From: Streptomyces tendae
Lineage (GTDB): Bacteria > Actinomycetota > Actinomycetes > Streptomycetales > Streptomycetaceae
Length of the DNA: 64,000 nucleotides
NCBI RefSeq assembly: GCF_008632955.1
Contig: NZ_CP043959.1
Coordinates: forward strand, 6,758,001-6,822,000
Reading direction: 5' to 3'
In this document: positions 16,257 to 25,036 of the stretch, one piece after another
Layout: every line of letters begins with the position of its first letter
Position numbering within the stretch: position 1 is the first letter of the stretch
Program-made: the position numbers and the translations under genes
The notes under the pieces: generated by a model
The model's database searches: none
What the model was told of the DNA's origin: nothing
The model's input: the letters and a program-made list of their open reading frames with translations, nothing else

Positions 16257-17810
16257 CTAGGCGTCCGTCCCGCCGTCCGCGGCCCGCGTGTCGGCGCGGT
16301 CGGCCCGGCGCAGCAGGCCCGCCGCGATCAGTCCGCCGAGCAGCACCGCCACCGCGCCCACCAGCAGGCTGGTCTCCAGGCCGGAGGAGAACGCCCCGGT
16401 GATCTCGGCGCGCTCGCCGTCCGATCCGGCCGCGGCCAGCGCCACCGGCAGCGAGGTCGCCGCCACCGGCACCAGCGCCGCGAACCGGGCGTTGAGCACC
16501 GCGCCCAGGACGGCGACCCCGAGCCCGTTGCCGAACTCGGCGAGGGTGCCGTTGATGCCCGCGCCGACACCGGCCTTCTCCCGGGGCACGGAGCTCATCA
16601 CGGCGTGCGCCATCACCGGGCTGCCGATCGCCGTGCCCGCGCCGATCAGCACCAGGCCCAGCAGGGTCCCGCCGTAGCCGTGCTCGGTGAGGGTCGCTGT
16701 CGACACCAGGCCGGCCGCCATCAGCCCCATGCCGAGCGCGATGGACAGCGGAGTGCCCAGCCTCGCCGACCACCTGGTGCCCACGCCGGTGAAGTTGAGG
16801 GCGACCACGGTCAGCGCCATCGGCGCGGTGCGCAGCCCCGCTTCCAGGGGGCCGTACCCGAGGACGAACTGCAGGTACTGGGTGAGCAGGAAGAGCGCGC
16901 CGCCCATGCCGAAGGTGATCAGCACCAGTCCGCCGACCGCGCCCGTGAAGCGCCGGTTGCGGAAGAAGTGCGGGTCGAGCATCGGGTACGGGATCCGGCT
17001 CTCCCAGTACGCGAAGGCGCCGAGGACCAGGACCGCCGTCGCCGCCGTGGCGAGCACCAGGCCCGACGTCCAGCCGTGCTCGGGGCCGGAGATGATCGCG
17101 TAGACCAGGGCGGTCATGCCGATGGTGGAGAGCACCGCGCCGACCAGGTCGGGCCGGTCGCCCTGCCGGTTGCGGGACTCGGGGACGTACGCCGTGACGG
17201 CGGCCAGGGCCAGGACCACGACCGGAAGGTTGATCAGGAAGATGGCACCCCACCAGAAGTGGTTCAGCACGAACCCGCCGACCAGCGGACCGGCCGCGAA
17301 GCCCAGGGAGTTGACGGCGCTCCAGATGCCGATCGCCCGGGGCTGCTCCTCGGGCGTGAAGATCTGCATGACGACGGCGAGGGTGGTCGTGAGCAGCAGC
17401 GCCCCGCCGACGCCCATGCCCGCCCGCGCCGCGATCAGCTGGCCCGACGACTGGGCAAGCCCGGCCACCAGCGAGCCCGCGCCGAACAGCGCCAGGCCCA
17501 CGATCAGCATCTTCTTGCGGCCGTAGCGGTCGGCGGCGTTCCCCGCGCTGAGCAGCAGGCCCGACTGCACCAGGGAGTAGGCGTTGATCATCCACTGGAT
17601 GTCGGCGGTCGAGGCGTCCATCTCCCTGGTGAGGGAGGGGATCGCCACGTTGAGCACGGTGTTGTCCAGCAGCACCGTGAGCTGGGCGAGGCAGATGACG
17701 CCGAGGATCAGCCAGCGCCGGGCATGACCGGGCGGCGTGTGGGCCGCCCGGACGTTCCGCGGGTCCGGGCCGGGGGACGCGGTCGAGGGTTCCCGCGAGG
17801 ACGTCGTCAT
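16257..17810 (-). CDS. DHA2-type MFS drug exporter
   Basis: A 517-residue, 14-helix EmrB/QacA-like proton antiporter. Motif DNTVLNVAIPSLTREM is in helix 1, the RYGRKKML loop follows helix 2, and motif C appears as GFAAGPLVGGFVL. It lacks the C-terminal accessory domains of the exporter at 10.1 kb. ATG 17810 was chosen; 13 further in-frame residues upstream would run into the operator. The repressor gene follows, a standard efflux/TetR pair; substrate unknown, probably a hydrophobic drug. Confidence 0.94.
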   Translation of the reverse strand: MTTSSREPSTASPGPDPRNVRAAHTPPGHARRWLILGVICLAQLTVLLDNTVLNVAIPSLTREMDASTADIQWMINAYSLVQSGLLLSAGNAADRYGRKKMLIVGLALFGAGSLVAGLAQSSGQLIAARAGMGVGGALLLTTTLAVVMQIFTPEEQPRAIGIWSAVNSLGFAAGPLVGGFVLNHFWWGAIFLINLPVVVLALAAVTAYVPESRNRQGDRPDLVGAVLSTIGMTALVYAIISGPEHGWTSGLVLATAATAVLVLGAFAYWESRIPYPMLDPHFFRNRRFTGAVGGLVLITFGMGGALFLLTQYLQFVLGYGPLEAGLRTAPMALTVVALNFTGVGTRWSARLGTPLSIALGMGLMAAGLVSTATLTEHGYGGTLLGLVLIGAGTAIGSPVMAHAVMSSVPREKAGVGAGINGTLAEFGNGLGVAVLGAVLNARFAALVPVAATSLPVALAAAGSDGERAEITGAFSSGLETSLLVGAVAVLLGGLIAAGLLRRADRADTRAADGGTDA

Positions 17811-17812
17811 GC

Positions 17813-17845
17813 TGTACACCGTAGAACAAGCACTTACGGTGTACA
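17813..17845 (-). promoter_or_regulatory. Operator of the MFS/TetR operon
   Basis: A perfect inverted repeat with arms TGTACACCGTA (17813-17823) and TACGGTGTACA (17835-17845) across an 11-nt spacer, directly upstream of the exporter start. Size, symmetry and position fit a TetR operator that covers the promoter. Confidence 0.8.
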
Positions 17846-17864
17846 ACACGACTCCGTACGGCGG

Positions 17865-20024
17865 TCAGTCCCCGGATGCCGGGCGGGTGAGGTCGTAGAA
17901 GGCCGAGGAGCCGGCCGTCACCTCCTCGAAGGTCGCCTGCACCCAGGCGGTGATCGCCGCGGAGGTGCCCGTGCCGTCGGAGCCGCCCGGACCTCCGTCC
18001 ATGCCCATGCCGCCGCCCGCGACGAAGTAGTGGATGCGGCCGTCCTGCACGTACTGCTGGAACTGTTCGAGGGTCGGGGACGGGTCGGTGCCGTTGAAGC
18101 CGCCGATCGCCATCACGGGGTTCCCGGTGGCGAGTTGGTAGCCGGCCGCGTTCTGGGCGCCGATCGCCGCCGCCACCCAGGTGTAGTCGTCGGCGTCGGC
18201 CTCCAGCAGCGCGCGGGCCTCGGCGTCGACGTCCGCGCCGCCGAGCAGGCCGCCCATGCCGCCGCGAGGGCCGGCCGCTTCCGTGGTCCCGCCGCCGGGG
18301 AAGCCTCCGCTGTCCGAGCCGTTCGCGCCGGGCGGGGTGCCGCCGGCCGGACCGCCGTCCCGGGAGCCGCCGTTCGGGCCGCCGCCAGGGAAGCCGCCGG
18401 TGCCGTTCGTCCCGGGCGGGGTGCCGTTCCGCCCGCCGCCGTCCTCTCCCGGAGCCCCGCCCCGCCGGGGCCGCCGAACTGGGTCGGCCCCGCCGCCCTG
18501 CCCCGACGCCGGACCGGCGGTGACGATGGAACCGGAGTGTCCCTCCCGCACGGTGCTCAGGGTGTACGCCGTCGGGCCGGCCAGCGAGGCCGCCAGGCCC
18601 AGTCCGGCCGCCGCGAGCACCACCCGGCGCCCCGCCCGGCCCGCCAAGACCAGCCCGAGCGCGGCGGGGAGCCCTCCGACCAGGACGAGCCAGCGCAGCC
18701 ACGGCAGGTGGTCGGGCGTGCGGTGGAGCAGGACGTAGCCCCAGACCGCCGTCACCGTGACGGACGCGGCCAGCGTGAGGGCGGCCCAGGTGTCCCGCCG
18801 CCCGCGCCACAGGGCCGCCGCGCCCATGCCGGTGACGGCGGCCAGGTAGGGGGCCAGCGCCACCGTGTAGTACTGGTGGAAGATGCCGGCCATGAAGCTG
18901 AAGACCACCGCGGTCGTCAGCAGCGAGCCGCCCCACACCAGGAACGCGGCACGGGTGACGTCGGTCCGCCCTGCCCTCCGCGTGAGCACCAGGCCGGCGA
19001 CGAGCAGGAGCAGCGCGGCGGGCAGCAGCCAGGAGATCTGGCCGCCGATGTCGGCGTCGAACATCCGGCCCAGTCCGGTCTCGCCCCAGCGTCCGCCGCC
19101 GCCCGGGCCGCCCCCGCCGCCGACGCTGCCCGTCTCGTCGCCGTTGAGGCGGCCGAGGCCGTTGTAGCCGATGGTCAGCTCCAGGAAGCTGTTGTTCTGC
19201 GAGCCGCCGACGTACGGCCGCGAGGACGCCGGCCACAGCTCCACCACCGCGACCCACCAGCCGCCGGACACCACGAGCGCGACGGTCGCCAGGGCCAGCT
19301 GGACGAACCGCTTCCGCGGCCGCACCGGGGCGCAGACGGCGTAGACCGCCGCCAGGGCCGGGAGGATCAGGAAGGCCTGCAACGTCTTGGTGAGGAACGC
19401 GAAGCCGATGGCGACCCCGGCCCACACCAGCCACTTCGTGCGGCCGTCCTCCAGGGCCCGGACCAGGAAGGAGCAGGCGACGGCCATCAGCAGCGCGAGC
19501 AGCGCGTCCGGGTTGTTGAACCGGAACATCAGCGCCGCGACCGGGGTGAGGGCGAGCACCGCCCCCGCCAGCAGCCCGGCGCCCGGCCCGGAGCGGCGCC
19601 GTACGGCCCCGTACACGACGGCGACCGTGCCGACGCCCATCAACACCTCGGGCACCAGGATCGCCCAGGAGTTGAGGCCGAACAGGCGCACCGACAGGGC
19701 CATCGGCCACAGCGCGGCCGGGGGCTTGTCCACGGTGATGGCGTTGGCCGCGTCCAGCGACCCGAAGAAGAACGCCTTCCAGGACTGGCTGCCGGCCTGG
19801 ACGGCCGCCGAGTAGAAGGAGTTGGCGTAACCGGACGCCTGGAGGTTCCAGAGGTAGAGCAGCGCGGTCAGCAGGAGCAGCGCGAGCAGGGCCGGGCGGG
19901 CCCGGCGGGGGTCGGCGGAAGATGCGCTTCCGGCGGCGGGTACGGCGCTCGCGCCGGGCGGCGCGGACGCGGGGAGGGGATCCGCGGGGGCGGGGGCCGC
20001 CGTCGGCTCGTGCGGAGTGGTCAT
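17865..20024 (-). CDS. GT39 (PMT-like/ArnT-like) membrane glycosyltransferase
   Basis: A 719-residue membrane protein. The N-terminal ~500 residues carry about 11 membrane helices; the first outer loop has YANSFYSAAVQAGSQSWKAF and the family's ITVDKPPAALWP segment with the catalytic-type acidic residues. These enzymes move a sugar from a polyprenyl phosphate donor to protein or lipid outside the membrane. A glycine/proline/asparagine-rich linker (~500-600) leads to a C-terminal extracellular domain (YTWVAAAIGAQNAAGYQLATG). Its ATG overlaps the stop of the GT2 gene by 4 bp; the end of the operon. Confidence 0.92.
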   Translation of the reverse strand: MTTPHEPTAAPAPADPLPASAPPGASAVPAAGSASSADPRRARPALLALLLLTALLYLWNLQASGYANSFYSAAVQAGSQSWKAFFFGSLDAANAITVDKPPAALWPMALSVRLFGLNSWAILVPEVLMGVGTVAVVYGAVRRRSGPGAGLLAGAVLALTPVAALMFRFNNPDALLALLMAVACSFLVRALEDGRTKWLVWAGVAIGFAFLTKTLQAFLILPALAAVYAVCAPVRPRKRFVQLALATVALVVSGGWWVAVVELWPASSRPYVGGSQNNSFLELTIGYNGLGRLNGDETGSVGGGGGPGGGGRWGETGLGRMFDADIGGQISWLLPAALLLLVAGLVLTRRAGRTDVTRAAFLVWGGSLLTTAVVFSFMAGIFHQYYTVALAPYLAAVTGMGAAALWRGRRDTWAALTLAASVTVTAVWGYVLLHRTPDHLPWLRWLVLVGGLPAALGLVLAGRAGRRVVLAAAGLGLAASLAGPTAYTLSTVREGHSGSIVTAGPASGQGGGADPVRRPRRGGAPGEDGGGRNGTPPGTNGTGGFPGGGPNGGSRDGGPAGGTPPGANGSDSGGFPGGGTTEAAGPRGGMGGLLGGADVDAEARALLEADADDYTWVAAAIGAQNAAGYQLATGNPVMAIGGFNGTDPSPTLEQFQQYVQDGRIHYFVAGGGMGMDGGPGGSDGTGTSAAITAWVQATFEEVTAGSSAFYDLTRPASGD

Positions 20025-21325
20025 CGGGCGGTCCTCGGGTCGGGGGCGGAGGTGCGGTCGCCGGGACGGTCGGCGGCGCGGTCGCCGGGACGGTCGGGGA
20101 ACACCCACGCCCTCAGGAGCAGGAACCGCAGCACGGTCGCCGCGAGGTTGGCGGCCACGAGGACCGCCAGTTCCGTGGAGCGGCCGGGGTCGCCGCTCGC
20201 CGTGTTCAGGGCGGCGAGCGAGCCGCTGGTCAGCGCCAGACCGATGGCGAGGACGACCAGCCCCTGCGCCTGATGGCGGACCAGCCCGCCCCGCCCCCGC
20301 ACCCCGAAGGTCAGCCGGCGGTTGGCGGCGGTGTTGGCGACCGCGGAGACCAGCAGCGCGAGCCCGTTGGCGACCTGGGAGCCGGCGAAGGTCCGGAAGC
20401 CGCTGTAGAGGAGCAGGTAGAACAGGGTGGACAGGGCGCCGACGGCGCAGAAGCCGACCAGTTGACGGGCCAGCCCTCGCGGTACGTCCTCGATGTCCCG
20501 GTCACGCGGGTCGTCGCCGAACGGGCGGGCGAGCCGGTGCAGCGGCAGCGCGCCGGTCGCCAGCGCCCTGCCGACCCGCCAGACGCCCTTCAGGTCCTCC
20601 GTTGCCGTGCGCACGATACGCACGGTCGAGTCGGGGTCGTCGACCCAGTCGACCGGCACCTCGTGGATGCGCAGTCCGGCCCGCTCGGCGAGCACCAGCA
20701 GCTCGGTGTCGAAGAACCAGCCGCCGTCCTCCACCAGCGGCAGCAGCGCCCGCGCCACGTCCCGGCGGACCGCCTTGAACCCGCATTGCGCGTCGGAGAA
20801 GCGCGTCTGGAGCGAGCCGCGCAGGATCAGGTTGTAGGCGCGGCTGACGAACTCCCGCTTGGGCCCCCGCACCACCCGTGCGCTGCGGCTCAGCCGGGAG
20901 CCGATGGCCAGGTCCGAGTGCCCGGAGATCAGCGGGGCGACCAGCGGGAGCAGGGCGTTGAGGTCGGTGGACAGATCCACGTCCATGTAGGCGAGCACGG
21001 GTGCGTCCGAGGCCGACCAGACGGTGCGCAGCGCGCGGCCGCGGCCCTTCTGCTCCAGCCGCACGGACCGGACCTCCGGGATCCGCCGGGCCAGCTCCCC
21101 GGCGAGGTGCGGGGTGCCGTCCGTGGACGCGTTGTCGGCGACCGTGATGCGGAACGCGTAGGGGAAGGTGCGGGTGAGGTGTTCGTGCAGCCGGCGGACG
21201 CACCGCTGGAGGTCCTTCTCCTCGTTGTACACGGGGACGACGACGTCCAGGACCGGTGTGCCGGCCCAGCCGGCCGGAAGGTGCTCCCGAGCCGGCAGGG
21301 TGCCGGGAGAGGGTTCGGTTCGCAT
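20021..21325 (-). CDS. GT2 glycosyltransferase fused to a GtrA membrane domain
   Basis: A 434-residue protein. Residues ~25-260 are a dolichyl-phosphate-mannose-synthase-like GT2 domain (VVVPVYNEEKDLQRCV, ADNASTDGT, and the DxD of LAYMDVDLSTD). Residues ~285-410 are a GtrA domain with four membrane helices (LVGFCAVGALSTLFYLLLYSGF). It would make and help present a polyprenyl-phosphate-linked sugar, the donor needed by the GT39 enzyme encoded next; the two genes overlap by ATGA. The histidine kinase gene ends 14 bp upstream. The ATG is at 21325. Confidence 0.93.
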   Translation of the reverse strand: MRTEPSPGTLPAREHLPAGWAGTPVLDVVVPVYNEEKDLQRCVRRLHEHLTRTFPYAFRITVADNASTDGTPHLAGELARRIPEVRSVRLEQKGRGRALRTVWSASDAPVLAYMDVDLSTDLNALLPLVAPLISGHSDLAIGSRLSRSARVVRGPKREFVSRAYNLILRGSLQTRFSDAQCGFKAVRRDVARALLPLVEDGGWFFDTELLVLAERAGLRIHEVPVDWVDDPDSTVRIVRTATEDLKGVWRVGRALATGALPLHRLARPFGDDPRDRDIEDVPRGLARQLVGFCAVGALSTLFYLLLYSGFRTFAGSQVANGLALLVSAVANTAANRRLTFGVRGRGGLVRHQAQGLVVLAIGLALTSGSLAALNTASGDPGRSTELAVLVAANLAATVLRFLLLRAWVFPDRPGDRAADRPGDRTSAPDPRTAR

Positions 21326-21339
21326 GGGACCGACCCTGG

Positions 21340-22962
21340 TCAACCGCCCTGTCGTACCTCTGTGGCGATGCTGTGCCGGGGCTGTGAGTCGGGCGGGACG
21401 GCGGACGCGGGCGGGATCACGGGCGCGGGAGGTGCGGAGATCACGGCGACGGAAGGTGCCGGGATCGCGGGCGCGGGAGATCCCGAGGTCGCGGGCGCGG
21501 GCAGGTGGAGCGTGAACACCGTCCGTCCAGGCGCGCTGTCGACGGTCACGGTGCCGCCGTGTGCGGTCGCCACCGCCCGCACGATGGCCAGGCCCAGCCC
21601 GGTCGAGCCGGTGGCCCGGGTGCGCGCCGCGTCGCCACGCGCGAACCGTTCGAAGACGTGGGGCAGCAGATCCGGCGGGATGCCGGGCCCGTCGTCGGCG
21701 ACGTCCACCCGGAGCCGGGGCCCGTCGCGGCGCACCCGCGCGGTGACGGTGGTGCCGGGCGGGGTGTGGATACGGGCGTTGGCGAACAGGTTGACGAGGA
21801 CCTGCTGCAGCCGGGCGGCGTCGGCGACCACCGGCGCGGGCCCGTCGGGCAGGTCCAGGCGCCAGTGGTGGCCCGGTCCGGCGGCGCGGGCGTCGCTGAC
21901 GGTGTCCACGACCAGCGGCACCAGGTCGGTCTCCGTGAACCGCAGGGGCCGTCCGGCGTCCAGCCGGGCGAGCAGCAGCAGGTCCTCGACCAGCAGGGTC
22001 ATCCGGTCCGCCTCGGACTCGATCCTGCGCAGCGCGTGCCGGGTGTCCGGGCCGGTCTCCTCCCGTCCACGCCGGGTGAGTTCGGCGTACCCGCGGATGG
22101 AGGCGAGCGGGGTGCGCAGCTCGTGACTCGCGTCCGCGACGAACTGGCGTACGCGGGTCTCGCTCGTCTGGCGTGCGTCCAGGGCGCCGTGGACGTGGTC
22201 GAGCATCCGGTTCAGGGCGGCGCCGACCCGCCCGATCTCGGTGTGCGGATCGCACTCGGACTCCGGGACGCGCTCCTCCAGCATGACCTCGCCCCGGTGC
22301 AGGGGAAGTTCGGCGACGCGGGTGGCGGTGGCGGCGACCCGGCGCAGGGGCCGGGTGGCGACCCCGACGATGACGGCGCCGGCCAGGGACGCGGCGACGA
22401 GCCCGGCGGCGGTGACGCTGATCTCCACCAGGATCAAGGTGGTGACGGTGGCGTCGACGTCGGTGGTGGGGACGGCCACGTAGAAGGCGCCGTTGGGGCC
22501 CTCCGCGAAGACGACGCGGTAGCTCCCGAGGCCCGGCAGGTCGGCGGTGTGCTCCCGCCGGTCGCGCGGGACCGCCTCCAGGGCGGCGAGCTGGGCGGCG
22601 GTGAGCCGGCCGGCCTCGGGCGTCCTGACCCCGTTCTCCTCACGGGAGTTGCTGACGATCCCGTCGGTCACCGTGCCGTTCACCACGGTCGCACCGACGG
22701 TGCCGAACATCTGCGGACCCTTGGTCACGAAGTCGAGGCGGCCCCCCGGAAGCCCGAGATGCGGTCCGGCGCCCGGAGGGCCGCCCGTCGCCCGCATCGC
22801 CGCCTCGCGCAGCTGTCCGTCGAGCTGCTCGTACAGGTGGGAGCGGAGGGCCAGCGCGGTCACCGTGCCGATCACCGCGCACACCACCGCGATCAGCGTC
22901 ACGGACGCGACGACGAGCCGCGTCCGCAGCGTGCGGGGACGCGACCGTCCGCGTCCGCTCAC
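21340..22962 (-). CDS. Sensor histidine kinase
   Basis: A 540-residue kinase. Helix 1 is at ~14-38, an extracytoplasmic sensor region at ~40-155, helix 2 at ~158-180, then HAMP, the H-box FVADASHELRTPLASIRGYAELT with the phosphorylated His, and the ATPase domain with N box NLFANARIHTP and G boxes VADDGPGIPPD and STGLGLAIV. All catalytic motifs are intact. The last ~50 residues are a Pro/Ala-rich tail of unknown role. The start overlaps the response regulator stop by 4 bp, so the pair is translationally coupled. Signal unknown. Confidence 0.95.
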   Translation of the reverse strand: MSGRGRSRPRTLRTRLVVASVTLIAVVCAVIGTVTALALRSHLYEQLDGQLREAAMRATGGPPGAGPHLGLPGGRLDFVTKGPQMFGTVGATVVNGTVTDGIVSNSREENGVRTPEAGRLTAAQLAALEAVPRDRREHTADLPGLGSYRVVFAEGPNGAFYVAVPTTDVDATVTTLILVEISVTAAGLVAASLAGAVIVGVATRPLRRVAATATRVAELPLHRGEVMLEERVPESECDPHTEIGRVGAALNRMLDHVHGALDARQTSETRVRQFVADASHELRTPLASIRGYAELTRRGREETGPDTRHALRRIESEADRMTLLVEDLLLLARLDAGRPLRFTETDLVPLVVDTVSDARAAGPGHHWRLDLPDGPAPVVADAARLQQVLVNLFANARIHTPPGTTVTARVRRDGPRLRVDVADDGPGIPPDLLPHVFERFARGDAARTRATGSTGLGLAIVRAVATAHGGTVTVDSAPGRTVFTLHLPAPATSGSPAPAIPAPSVAVISAPPAPVIPPASAVPPDSQPRHSIATEVRQGG

Positions 22963-23699
22963 GACACCGCGGGCTTGAGCAGGTAGCCGGCGCCGCGGCG
23001 GGTGTGGATCATCGGCTCCCGGCCCGCGTCGATCTTCCGGCGCAGGTAGGAGATGTACAGCTCGACGACGTTCGCCTGCCCGCCGAAGTCGTACGACCAG
23101 ACCCGGTCGAGGATCTGGGCCTTGCTGAGCACGCGCCGCGGGTTGCGCATGAGGAAGCGCAGCAGCTCGAACTCGGTGGCGGTGAGGTGGATGCTCCGGC
23201 CGCCGCGCGTCACCTCGTGGCTGTCCTCGTCCAGGGTGAGGTCGCCGACCACCAGGACGGCGTCGGAGCGGCGGTCGCTCGCGCCGGAGCGGCGGATCAG
23301 CCCGCGCAGCCGTGCGACGACCTCCTCCAGGCTGAACGGCTTGGTCACGTAGTCGTCCCCGCCCGCGGTCAGCCCGGCGATACGGTCCTCGACGGCGTCC
23401 TTGGCGGTCAGGAACAGCACGGGCACGTCCGGCAGCTCATGGCGCAGCCGGCCGAGGACGGCCAGTCCGTCCATGTCGGGCAGCATCATGTCCAGGACGA
23501 CGGCGTCGGGACGGAACTCGCGGGCGGCGCGCACGGCGCCCTGGCCGTCGGAGGCACTGCGGATCTGCCAGCCCTCGTAGCGCAGGGCCATGGAGAGCAG
23601 TTCGGTGATCGACTGCTCGTCGTCCACCACCAGCACCCGGACGGAGCTTCCGTCCGGCCGGAGCAGTGCGGAGCGCCCCTGGGGCGAGATCGTGGTCAT
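22959..23699 (-). CDS. OmpR-family response regulator
   Basis: A 246-residue regulator. The receiver domain (~20-135) has VLVVDDEQ, the phospho-acceptor in AVVLDMMLPDMDG and the TAKD and YVTKPF switch residues. The C-terminal winged helix (~155-245) has LTATEFELLRFLMRNPRRVLSKAQILDRVW and ends YISYLRRKID with the IHTRRGAGYLL wing. It is first in a four-gene operon with its kinase and two glycosyltransferases; control of those genes is inferred. ATG at 23699. Confidence 0.96.
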   Translation of the reverse strand: MTTISPQGRSALLRPDGSSVRVLVVDDEQSITELLSMALRYEGWQIRSASDGQGAVRAAREFRPDAVVLDMMLPDMDGLAVLGRLRHELPDVPVLFLTAKDAVEDRIAGLTAGGDDYVTKPFSLEEVVARLRGLIRRSGASDRRSDAVLVVGDLTLDEDSHEVTRGGRSIHLTATEFELLRFLMRNPRRVLSKAQILDRVWSYDFGGQANVVELYISYLRRKIDAGREPMIHTRRGAGYLLKPAVS

Positions 23700-23802
23700 A
23701 CCGGACACGATGAGGGGCTCCTCTGAGAGCACCCTTTCGTCTTTCTGTGTTTTCGCTGAGAAACCCACGGGCCTGTCCCAGGCAGGGCGCCGCGCCCCGC
23801 TC

Positions 23803-24747
23803 TCATACGGGCGCCGCCCCCGGTGTGTCCGGCAGGCCGAACAGCCGGGCCGCGTTGTCGTGGCAGACCGCCCGCAGCCAGCCCTCCCCGAGTCCCAGTC
23901 CCGCCAGGGCGTCGAGCTGGTGGGCGTACCGGTAAGGGATGTTGGGGAAGTCGGTGCCGAGCAGGACCCGGTCGCCGAGGTCCGCGAGCCGGGACAGCGC
24001 CCGCCCGGGGAACGGCGCCATCCGCTCGCTGAAGTCGGTGAAGGCCATCGTGGTGTCCAGGCGCACCTCCGCGTACCGCTCGGCCAGGTCCAGGAAGTCC
24101 TCGTACTCCGGCATGCCCAGGTGGGCCACCACCAGCCGCAGCCGGGGGTGCCGGGCGAGCACACGGGCGACCGGCTCGGGCCCGGTGTGCTTGCCGGGGG
24201 CGGGGCCCGAACCGCAGTGCACGACGACCGGGACGCCCGCCTCGGCGAGCAGCCCCCAGCAGGCGTCGAGCGCCTCGTCGGCCGGGTCGTAACCGCCCAC
24301 CTGTACATGCGCCTTGAAGACGCGCGCGCCGTCCTCGACGGCCTCGCGCACGTAGTCCGCGGCACCGGGCTCGGGGAAGAACGTGGAGGTGTGCAGGCAG
24401 TCGGGGGTGCGGCGGGCGAAGCCGGCCGCCCAGTCGTTCAGCCAGCGGGCCATGCCCGGCTTGTGCGGGTAGAGCATCGACGTGAAGGCGCGCACGCCGA
24501 ACGCGCGCAGCAGCGCCGCCCGTTCCGCCTCCTCCGCACGGTAGGTGATCGGCCACTCGATCCCGCCGGTCAGCGGGCCGAGCCCGTCGAAGTACGCCCA
24601 CACCTTGCGGAGCACCCGCTCCGGCATGAAGTGCGTGTGCACGTCGACGAGGCCGGGCAGCCCGAGCTCCTGCCAGAAGCGCCGTACGCCGGCGGTCTCG
24701 TCGCGGGGTCGGGGCCGGGTCGGAAGGGCTGTCCGGGGAACGCTCAT
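23803..24747 (-). CDS. Amidohydrolase family protein
   Basis: A 314-residue metal-dependent TIM-barrel hydrolase of the amidohydrolase-2 (ACMSD-like) group. Metal-site motifs are DVHTHFMPER near the start, VVHCGSG in the middle, AHLGMPE, and GTDFPNIPYRYA near the end. Family members are decarboxylases or hydrolases; the substrate is unknown. The ATG at 24747 (MSVPRTALP) was preferred to one 5 codons earlier. It precedes the response regulator gene by 103 bp on the same strand, but a promoter may lie between. Confidence 0.9.
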   Translation of the reverse strand: MSVPRTALPTRPRPRDETAGVRRFWQELGLPGLVDVHTHFMPERVLRKVWAYFDGLGPLTGGIEWPITYRAEEAERAALLRAFGVRAFTSMLYPHKPGMARWLNDWAAGFARRTPDCLHTSTFFPEPGAADYVREAVEDGARVFKAHVQVGGYDPADEALDACWGLLAEAGVPVVVHCGSGPAPGKHTGPEPVARVLARHPRLRLVVAHLGMPEYEDFLDLAERYAEVRLDTTMAFTDFSERMAPFPGRALSRLADLGDRVLLGTDFPNIPYRYAHQLDALAGLGLGEGWLRAVCHDNAARLFGLPDTPGAAPV

Positions 24748-24821
24748 GCCCGACACGATCACCCGCGACCACCGCGTCGGTCCAGCCCCACCGCCTGACC
24801 CGGCGGCCCGGCCCTTCCTCG

Positions 24822-25030
24822 GACCCGGCAGTCCGGACCCTCCTCGGACCGCGCGGCACGGATCCTCCTCAGACCCGGCAGTCCAGCCCCCCAGACCCGG
24901 CAGTCCAGACCCCCCTCAGACCCGGCAGTCCAGCCCCCCTCAGACCCGGCAGTCCAGCCTTCCTCGGACCCAGCAGTCCAGCCTTCCTCCGACCCAGCAG
25001 TCCAGCCTTCCTCCGACCCGGCGGCCAGCC
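24822..25030. repeat. Degenerate 21-22-bp tandem repeats
   Basis: About eight imperfect copies of a unit like GACCCGGCAGTCCAGCCTTC fill most of the space between the amidohydrolase and the DUF2797 gene. Copies differ mainly in the pyrimidine tail. The array is intergenic, and no gene or promoter is apparent in it. Confidence 0.85.
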
Positions 25031-25036
25031 CTTCCC

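Noticed and set aside
15630-20273. 1547-codon plus-strand frame
   Set aside because: It is a shadow of the MFS, TetR and GT39 genes on the minus strand; composition is Arg/Gly/Pro/His without domains.
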